DNA of 16,568 nucleotides, taken from the NCBI GenBank assembly GCA_903917305.1, contig CAIXAA010000333.1:1-16568 (forward strand). Reading direction: 5' to 3'. This document shows positions 9,040 to 13,709 of this stretch, one piece after another. The notes below the pieces were generated by a model that searched no databases, was not told the DNA's origin, and saw nothing but the letters and a program-made list of their open reading frames with translations. Every line of letters starts with the position of its first letter. Positions within the stretch are counted from its first letter, which is position 1. This stretch comes from an uncultured Myxococcales bacterium (lineage in GTDB: Bacteria > Myxococcota_A > UBA9042). The position numbers were made by a program, and so were the translations under genes.

Positions 9040-9594
9040 ATGGTGCGCCTGCTGCTTCGCTGCGTCCTTGTCTTGGCCACCGCGCCGGCGCTGGCCGCTG
9101 CGCCCAAGCACCCGCATGGCGGCAACATCCGCGTTGGTCCGGACCTGCTCGAGACCCTCGAGGCCGAGCAGGCCGCGGCGCACGCCCCACCGCGGCCGTC
9201 GGTGCTGGCGTCGTTGCCCGTGAGCGGCGCGTTGGCCGTCAAGCTGGACAGGGTGTTGCAGGCGCATCCGCGCCCGGCCGACCACCCCAAGCCTGTCTAC
9301 ACGGCGGCGATGGCGACCGGGCAGGGCTACACCGTCCTGGCCCTCGATGCGCGCGGCGAAGCGCCACTGCACACGCACCATGCCCGTTCCGAAATCATCT
9401 ATGTCACGGCGGGTCAGGCGCTCTTTCGGCTGAACGGCCTGACCTACAAGGTCAGTCCGGGCGCGGTGCTTGTCGTTCCGCAGGATGCGCCGCACGGGTT
9501 CACGGCGCCCAAGAAGCTGGTGGGGATCATCGTGGCGGTGGGCGTCGTCGATCCGGCGGACACGCAGGCGGTGCCGGCGGTGGAGGCGAAGTAG
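9040..9594 (+). CDS. Exported small cupin-domain protein
   Basis: A 184-aa protein. Residues 1-20 form a signal peptide (LLLRCVLVLATAPALAAAP), so it should act in the periplasm or outside the cell. A conserved single cupin barrel occupies the C-terminal half. Motif 1 is GEAPLHTHHARSEIIYVTAG, with the HxH(x4)E metal ligands and the final Gly in register. Motif 2 is GAVLVVPQDAPHGF, supplying the last His ligand. Such cupins bind one divalent metal, and small ones range from isomerases and dioxygenases to sensors, so no reaction can be assigned. GGAGG lies 6 nt before the ATG. The gene follows ettA by 75 bp on the same strand; the two need not be related in function. Confidence 0.88.
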   Translation: MVRLLLRCVLVLATAPALAAAPKHPHGGNIRVGPDLLETLEAEQAAAHAPPRPSVLASLPVSGALAVKLDRVLQAHPRPADHPKPVYTAAMATGQGYTVLALDARGEAPLHTHHARSEIIYVTAGQALFRLNGLTYKVSPGAVLVVPQDAPHGFTAPKKLVGIIVAVGVVDPADTQAVPAVEAK

Positions 9595-9655
9595 TGGATT
9601 CGCGGTTGGACCGTGCCGTACCCGGAGCCAAGGGGCCCCGCGTGCCCGACTGGGA

Positions 9656-9680
9656 CGAATGAGTCCAGTGGACTCATTCG
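9656..9680 (+). other. Perfect 11-bp inverted repeat with a 3-nt loop
   Basis: The arms CGAATGAGTCC (9656-9666) and GGACTCATTCG (9670-9680) are exact reverse complements around AGT. It lies 61 nt after the cupin stop and just before the GGAACC array. There is no T-tract, so it is not a standard intrinsic terminator. It could be a dyad operator, a transcript-stabilising hairpin or a factor-dependent terminator. It also covers an in-frame ATG (9659) of the downstream frame. Confidence 0.85.
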
Positions 9681-9690
9681 AGCGGGGACC

Positions 9691-9762
9691 GGAACCGGAA
9701 CCGGAACCGGAACCGGAACCGGAACCGGAACCGGAACCGGAACCGGAACCGGAACCGGAACC
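9691..9762 (+). repeat. Tandem hexanucleotide array (GGAACC)12
   Basis: Twelve perfect GGAACC units run from 9691 to 9762. A degenerate unit precedes them (GGGACC, 9685-9690) and three follow (CGAACC, CGAGCC, then GGTTCC at 9775-9780, which is the reverse complement of the unit). The array lies 97 bp upstream of the next lipoprotein start, after an 11-bp hairpin. CCGG recurs in every unit and is self-complementary, so the strand can fold into many alternative short hairpins. The period of six keeps any reading frame crossing it open in all frames (Glu-Pro, Gly-Thr or Arg-Asn on this strand), so the open frames here are not evidence of translation. Confidence 0.97.
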
Positions 9763-9859
9763 CGAACCCGAGCCGGTTCCGACCCATCCCCCCGCGTTGA
9801 CTTCCCCGACCGCCGCAAGCACGCTGCCCTCGGCCCCTTTGGCCACCTTCTGGAGCCCC

Positions 9860-10732
9860 ATGCACGCCAGCCTGCGCACCCTCTTGCTGTTCCTCGTCGC
9901 CACCGCCACCGTCGCCTGCAGCGCCGCGACTGGCGGCTCCGGCTTTGTCGGCGACAGCGTCCAGCCCGCGCAGGACGCCATCGCCGACGCCGCCAGTGGC
10001 GCAGACATCGCCAGCGGCGCCGACACGACCGCCGCCATCGACACGCTCGCCCCGAGTGACGTAGGCGCTGCGGACGTCGGCAGCAGCAGCGGCCCCGACA
10101 TCGCGACCAAGGCCGACGCCGTCGCCGACGTGCCGTTTGCCACCGACGCGCAATCGGGCAGCAGCGACAGCAAGGGCGGCGCCGACGCCATCGCGGACGC
10201 GCCCACCGCGTTCGACGTCGGCACGCCGGACGTGGACAGCCCCGATGTCTCGTTCGGCGACGTGGCCAGCGATCCCAAGTGCATCGCGCTGTGCAAGCTG
10301 ATCCAAGCGGCCAACTGCCCGGCGGAACAGTCGTATGACGCCTGCGTGTCGGGCTGCAGCATGGGCTTGGGCATCAAGCCGGAGTGCGTCGCGCCATTCA
10401 CCGCGATGATCAACTGCAGCCTTGGCCAGACCATCACCTGCGGCAGCAACGGCAAGTCCGAGGCGCCGCCCGCGTGCAAGTCGCAGGTCGACGCGGCGCA
10501 GCAATGCTTTGTCGGCAGCAGCGGCGGCTGCACTGGACCGTCGACGTGCTCCGCGGACAGCGGCGGCGGCTGCGGCTGCAGCGGCTGTGGCGGGCAGTAC
10601 GGCATGGCCTGCACGGGCGACACCTGCACGTGCCTCGTGAACGGCGCGCCGACGAGCCAGACGTTCTCCAGCGCGGGTGTCTGCCAGAATCCCGGCGTCG
10701 CGATGGACGCCACGTGCAAGCCCGCGCCCTGA
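9860..10732 (+). CDS. Lipoprotein with Asp/Ala-rich linker and cysteine-rich C-terminal domain
   Basis: A 290-aa protein. The N-terminus is a lipoprotein signal ending in ATVAC, with Cys20 as the lipid site. Residues about 21-140 are a low-complexity linker rich in Asp, Ala, Ser and Gly (repeated DVG, ADA, DVA), expected to be unstructured and acidic. From residue 141 to the end there are about 20 cysteines: first a helical-looking part (CIALCKLIQAANCP, DACVSGC), then a compact Gly/Cys part with GGGCGCSGCGG and TCTCLVNG. An extracytoplasmic, disulfide-bonded domain is likely; no family is recognised. The ATG at 9860 has GGAG upstream and starts a proper signal peptide. The frame is open upstream through the GGAACC array, with an ATG at 9659, but that would place a (Pro-Glu)n stretch before the signal peptide and is not favoured. 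greB follows after 24 bp. Confidence 0.85.
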   Translation: MHASLRTLLLFLVATATVACSAATGGSGFVGDSVQPAQDAIADAASGADIASGADTTAAIDTLAPSDVGAADVGSSSGPDIATKADAVADVPFATDAQSGSSDSKGGADAIADAPTAFDVGTPDVDSPDVSFGDVASDPKCIALCKLIQAANCPAEQSYDACVSGCSMGLGIKPECVAPFTAMINCSLGQTITCGSNGKSEAPPACKSQVDAAQQCFVGSSGGCTGPSTCSADSGGGCGCSGCGGQYGMACTGDTCTCLVNGAPTSQTFSSAGVCQNPGVAMDATCKPAP

Positions 10733-10756
10733 GCGCCGCGGCGTCAAGGGCTGTCG

Positions 10757-11230
10757 ATGGCAGGCACGAACTACATCTCCCCCGAAGGCCTGCGCAAGTT
10801 GCGCACCGAGTACGACGAGCTGCGCAAGGTCGAGCGCCCGCGCGTCGTGCAGGAGGTCGCGGATGCGGCCGCCCAAGGCGATCGGTCGGAGAACGCGGAG
10901 TACATCTACGGCAAGCGGCGGTTGCGCGAGATCGACCGGCGGATGCGGTTCTTGCAGCAGCGCATCGATGCCGCCATCGTCGTCGAGCACGGCACGCGCG
11001 ATGACGGCCGCGTCTATTTCGGCGCGACGGTGACGGTGGAGGACGAACACGGGCAGACGCGCGTCTGGAAGCTGGTCGGCGAGGACGAGGTCGATGCGGC
11101 GCAGGGCGCCATCAGCCACCGCTCGCCGATTGGCGCGGCGCTGTTGGGCAAGCGGGTGGGCGACGAGGTCACGGTCCTCACGCCGGGTGGCGAGCGCGTG
11201 TTGGTCGTTGCCGCGGTGGCGTACGCCTAG
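10757..11230 (+). CDS. greB: Transcription elongation factor GreB
   Basis: A 157-aa Gre factor that enters the RNA polymerase secondary channel and stimulates cleavage of backtracked transcripts. The N-terminal coiled coil spans about 8-75 and carries at its tip the acidic pair Asp42 and Glu45 within GDRSENAEY, needed for cleavage. The run YGKRRLREIDRRMRFLQQRI favours GreB over GreA. The C-terminal FKBP-like domain follows (VYFGATVTVEDEHGQ, then SPIGAALLGKRVGDEVTV). The length is typical. AAGGG lies 6 nt before the ATG. It sits 24 bp after a lipoprotein gene on the same strand and may be read from the same transcript; a functional link is not implied. Confidence 0.93.
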   Translation: MAGTNYISPEGLRKLRTEYDELRKVERPRVVQEVADAAAQGDRSENAEYIYGKRRLREIDRRMRFLQQRIDAAIVVEHGTRDDGRVYFGATVTVEDEHGQTRVWKLVGEDEVDAAQGAISHRSPIGAALLGKRVGDEVTVLTPGGERVLVVAAVAYA

Positions 11231-11264
11231 GCAGCTGTTGGAAGTCGTTGAATCGCAAGTGCCA

Positions 11265-11281
11265 GGCAACGCTGCGTTGCC
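11265..11281 (+). other. Perfect 7-bp hairpin between greB and the ankyrin gene
   Basis: GGCAACG and CGTTGCC flank CTG, and the stem can be lengthened by GCC/GGC pairs (11261-11263 with 11284-11286) across a small internal loop. It lies 34 nt after the greB stop and lacks a T-tract. It may act as a 3'-end or attenuating structure before the next gene. Confidence 0.45.
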
Positions 11282-11294
11282 CAGGCTCGCGGCC

Positions 11295-11299
11295 GGAGG
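11295..11299 (+). promoter_or_regulatory. Ribosome binding site that sets the start of the YqcC-ankyrin gene
   Basis: GGAGG is 5 nt before the ATG at 11305. The earlier in-frame ATG at 11248 has no such site and would translate through the hairpin. Confidence 0.7.
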
Positions 11300-11304
11300 C
11301 GCAG

Positions 11305-12207
11305 ATGGGGCGCGACCACGAGTTGAGCAGACCGGCGCTGGCCGCCGCCGCCGCCATCGAGGCGGAGCTGCGGCGGCTGGGCTGGTGGTCCGCGACGCCG
11401 CCTGCCGCGGAGGCTCTGTTGGATCCAGGGCCGTTTGGCCAGCACTCGCTCAGCGGGGCCCAGTGGCTGCAGTTCGTCCTGCTCGAGCGCGTGCGCGAGG
11501 CGGCCGCGGGCAGGTCGACATTCCCACGTGCAAGCAACGTTGCAACCTGGGCTTTTCGCGAGTTTGACGGCGAACTGGGCGCGCGCCAGCTCCTCCACCT
11601 GCTGCATGACTTCGACCGGCTGTTCGAGCCTGACCTGCTCGCCGCCGCCGCGGCCTGGCATCCGCTGCGCGACGCCGTGGGGACCGAGCCGGCGCTGCCC
11701 GCCGAGGACGCGCTGTTTGCCCTGCCGGAGCCAGAGGACGCGCCCGCGGTTGCGGAGCAACTTGCGGAGATCACCTTCATCCTTGATGCCGAAGCCGACA
11801 TCGACGCGCGGCACGCGGCCTCCGGGCTCACCCCGCTGCTGCTGGCGATTGCCTTTGGCTGCGATGCCGCGGAGCACCTGCTGCTGCAGCGCGGCGCCGA
11901 CGCCACCTTGACCGACCGCAACGGGCGCAACGCTGCCGATTGGCGGATCCTGCGCCTTCAAGCGCGGTTGCGCCGCATCTTCCCGACGCTGGGCGGCGTG
12001 CGCAGTGCCCGGCTCGCCCAGCTGTACTTTCCGGATTCGCGGCGGTTCTCAACGGCATTGGTCGCGCTGGAGCTCGATGGTGCGCTGCCGCCGGACGCCT
12101 TCGCCGCGCTGCCGGCCACCGACCCTGCCGTGCTGATGCCGCTCGGCGGCGACGCGATCTCGCGGCTTGCCCAACTCGAGCCGCCGTTCTGGCAGCGATT
12201 TCCGTAA
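11305..12207 (+). CDS. YqcC-like (DUF446) domain fused to ankyrin repeats
   Basis: A 300-aa protein with no signal peptide, so probably cytosolic. Residues about 11-108 match the YqcC/DUF446 pattern: an amphipathic helix AAAIEAELRRLGWW, a Pro-rich turn, PFGQHSLSGAQWLQFVLLERV, then a helix ending LLHLLHDFDRLFE. An acidic Pro/Glu/Ala linker follows. Residues about 150-215 contain ankyrin units: a partial repeat ending in ADIDARH, then a full GLTPLLLAIAFGCDAAEHLLLQRGADAT, then the start of a third (DRNGRNAADW). The last 85 residues (LGGVRSARLAQLYFPDSR to PPFWQRFP) belong to no family I recognise. YqcC is usually a stand-alone protein of about 110 aa with unclear function; ankyrin units suggest protein binding. 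The gene follows greB by 74 bp with a hairpin between, and converges with the lipoprotein gene at 12237, leaving 29 bp. Confidence 0.8.
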   Translation: MGRDHELSRPALAAAAAIEAELRRLGWWSATPPAAEALLDPGPFGQHSLSGAQWLQFVLLERVREAAAGRSTFPRASNVATWAFREFDGELGARQLLHLLHDFDRLFEPDLLAAAAAWHPLRDAVGTEPALPAEDALFALPEPEDAPAVAEQLAEITFILDAEADIDARHAASGLTPLLLAIAFGCDAAEHLLLQRGADATLTDRNGRNAADWRILRLQARLRRIFPTLGGVRSARLAQLYFPDSRRFSTALVALELDGALPPDAFAALPATDPAVLMPLGGDAISRLAQLEPPFWQRFP

Positions 12208-12236
12208 GGCCGGCAGGGACCTGTTTCGCGCCCTGG

Positions 12237-12899
12237 CTACTGCACGCCAAGCGGCACCGTCGCAGTCCCGAACACCTTGCCCGACTCCGCATCGACCAGG
12301 TCGAAGCGCAGCCGCGCACCGGGTTCCTGCGCCGCCGGTCGCACGACATAGACAAAGCCCTCGATGCTGCCGCCCGGCTGCAGCACGCCGTCGGGCAGCG
12401 CCAGCGAGCGCATCTCCGGCGTGGGCATGCGCGCGTCTGGCCAGGCGCGGGCGGCGGTGAGTTCCTGTTGCGCATCGCGCGGGAACCAGCCGGCCCACTC
12501 GCGCACGTTGGGATAGACGGCGGCATCGGTGGGGGCGGTGAGCAGCCCGTAGGCGACAAAGCGCGGCGCGTAGAGGGCGGCAGGCGCCGGGCCCACGTTC
12601 GGCTGCAGGACGGCCGCGTGGCTGCCGGCCAGCGAGACGACCGCGAAGTCCGCAAGGCGCAGGCGCAAGTAGCGACCGCTGCCGTTGTCGACGCGGACCT
12701 GGACAGGCGTGATGACGTCCAGCATGTCGGGCGCGCCGGTCCATGCGCCCATGCGGGCGGACACCTCGACCCCGGCAACCAATTGGAAGTCTTCTGGGAC
12801 TTGCGGCGCGGCTGCAGTGCCTGGGCCACCCGGGCGGGCGGCGGCGGCGGAACAGCCGACAAGGCAGGTCACGGCGACGGCGGCGAAGGCAGCATGCAT
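12237..12899 (-). CDS. Lipoprotein of unknown function
   Basis: A 220-aa protein with a short, clear lipoprotein signal: AAVAVTCLVGC with Cys16 as the lipid site, followed by a Pro/Ala/Gly linker to about residue 33. The rest looks like a beta-rich soluble domain. An N-terminal part contains VITPVQVRVDNGSGRYLRLR, and a later part contains LALPDGVLQPGGSIEGFVYV, phrasing typical of an immunoglobulin-like fold in which conserved hydrophobic strands alternate with turns. Unlike the other lipoproteins in the window, the mature part has no cysteine array. The family is not recognised. The start at 12899 has GGAGG at a spacing of 7 nt. It is transcribed away from the haem-binding-type gene, with 167 bp between the two starts. 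Confidence 0.82.
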   Translation of the reverse strand: MHAAFAAVAVTCLVGCSAAAARPGGPGTAAAPQVPEDFQLVAGVEVSARMGAWTGAPDMLDVITPVQVRVDNGSGRYLRLRLADFAVVSLAGSHAAVLQPNVGPAPAALYAPRFVAYGLLTAPTDAAVYPNVREWAGWFPRDAQQELTAARAWPDARMPTPEMRSLALPDGVLQPGGSIEGFVYVVRPAAQEPGARLRFDLVDAESGKVFGTATVPLGVQ

Positions 12900-12906
12900 G
12901 GCGGCA

Positions 12907-12911
12907 CCTCC
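12907..12911 (-). promoter_or_regulatory. Ribosome binding site of the 220-aa lipoprotein
   Basis: GGAGG on the minus strand, 7 nt before the ATG at 12899. It is strong and supports the short signal peptide as the true N-terminus. Confidence 0.7.
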
Positions 12912-13066
12912 ACCGGCATGCTAGCAGCGGCACTGGCGCGGGATGGCGCCGAGGCATGGGACTCCCTGCGCCGTCGACGGTTCTTTCGCCGCTGGCCCCG
13001 CTGGCCGCGTTCGTGCACACTGCCAGGCGTCGGCTCGCCCAAGTCCTTTGTCTCCGAGGTCGCTTC

Positions 13067-13555
13067 ATGACGCGTTCGCGCAAGCTCGCCATCGTTCTCG
13101 TCGTTCTCGTCGGTGTGCTTGGCGGCATCCAGCTCGTGCCGTACGGCCGCGACCACCACAATCCGCCGGACGCTGCGCTCGTGCCTTGGAATGCGCCGGC
13201 AACCGAAGCGCTCGCCAAGCGCGCGTGCTTCGATTGCCACAGCAACCGCACGAAATGGCCCTGGTATTCCTCTTTTGCGCCGATCTCCTGGCGCGTGCAG
13301 AGCCACGTCGACGAAGGCCGCGAGACGCTCAACTTCACGGCGTTCAAGCCGGCCGACAAGCACGTCGCGAAGGCGGCGCGCAAGGCGTGGAAGGAGGTGG
13401 CCGAGGGCGACATGCCGCCGGGAGACTACCTGCTCATGCATCCCGAGGCGCGTTTGAGTCCGGGCGAGACGCGCGCGCTGTCCGCTGGACTCAAGGCCAC
13501 GTTCGCGACCCTCGATACCGGCAAGGATCAGGAAGGCGACGACGATCGCGATTGA
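13067..13555 (+). CDS. Membrane-anchored haem-binding-domain protein (CxxCH)
   Basis: A 162-aa protein. Residues about 7-24 are a single hydrophobic segment that acts as a signal anchor (LAIVLVVLVGVLGGIQLVP). The exported part has one c-type haem motif, Cys54-Phe-Asp-Cys57-His58, within ACFDCHSNRTKWPWYSSFAP. It continues ISWRVQSHVDEGRETLNF and has MPPGDYLLMHPEARLS further on, the arrangement of the small haem-binding domain family (Haem_bd). The Met in MPPG is a candidate distal ligand. It should be a periplasm-facing monohaem cytochrome-like protein, perhaps an electron carrier or peroxidase-like partner; a specific role is not shown. GAGG precedes the ATG. No cytochrome maturation genes are nearby. 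The downstream lipoprotein gene starts 154 bp later. Confidence 0.9.
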   Translation: MTRSRKLAIVLVVLVGVLGGIQLVPYGRDHHNPPDAALVPWNAPATEALAKRACFDCHSNRTKWPWYSSFAPISWRVQSHVDEGRETLNFTAFKPADKHVAKAARKAWKEVAEGDMPPGDYLLMHPEARLSPGETRALSAGLKATFATLDTGKDQEGDDDRD

Positions 13556-13556
13556 A

Positions 13557-13581
13557 GGCCGGTCCTGATCGGCATCCGGCC
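13557..13581 (+). terminator. Possible weak hairpin after the haem-binding-protein gene
   Basis: GGCCGG (13557-13562) and CCGGCC (13576-13581) could pair across a 13-nt loop immediately after the stop codon. There is no T-tract, so intrinsic termination is doubtful. Confidence 0.2.
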
Positions 13582-13631
13582 CGCGAACCCCCGGACATGC
13601 GCGCGTCCCCCGCCGCTGCACGAAGACGTTG

Positions 13632-13643
13632 ACTCCATGGAGT
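13632..13643 (+). promoter_or_regulatory. 12-bp perfect palindrome upstream of the large lipoprotein gene
   Basis: ACTCCATGGAGT is a perfect palindrome, with GACG (13625-13628) and CGTC (13645-13648) flanking it as further complementary blocks. It lies 66 bp before the ATG of the repeat lipoprotein, a plausible place for a dimeric-regulator operator. No promoter boxes can be assigned with confidence. Confidence 0.35.
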
Positions 13644-13709
13644 TCGTCATCTATCGTCGCGCGCCGGAGCCGCCGGAACGCCGGTTTCCGTTTCATTTCA
13701 GAGGTTCAC

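Noticed and set aside
9656..9680. The 11-bp inverted repeat as a standard intrinsic terminator or transposon end
   Set aside because: No T-tract follows, and there is no transposase or second matching end in the window.
9691..9762. The GGAACC array as a CRISPR array
   Set aside because: Units are 6 bp and contiguous with no spacers; no cas gene is present.
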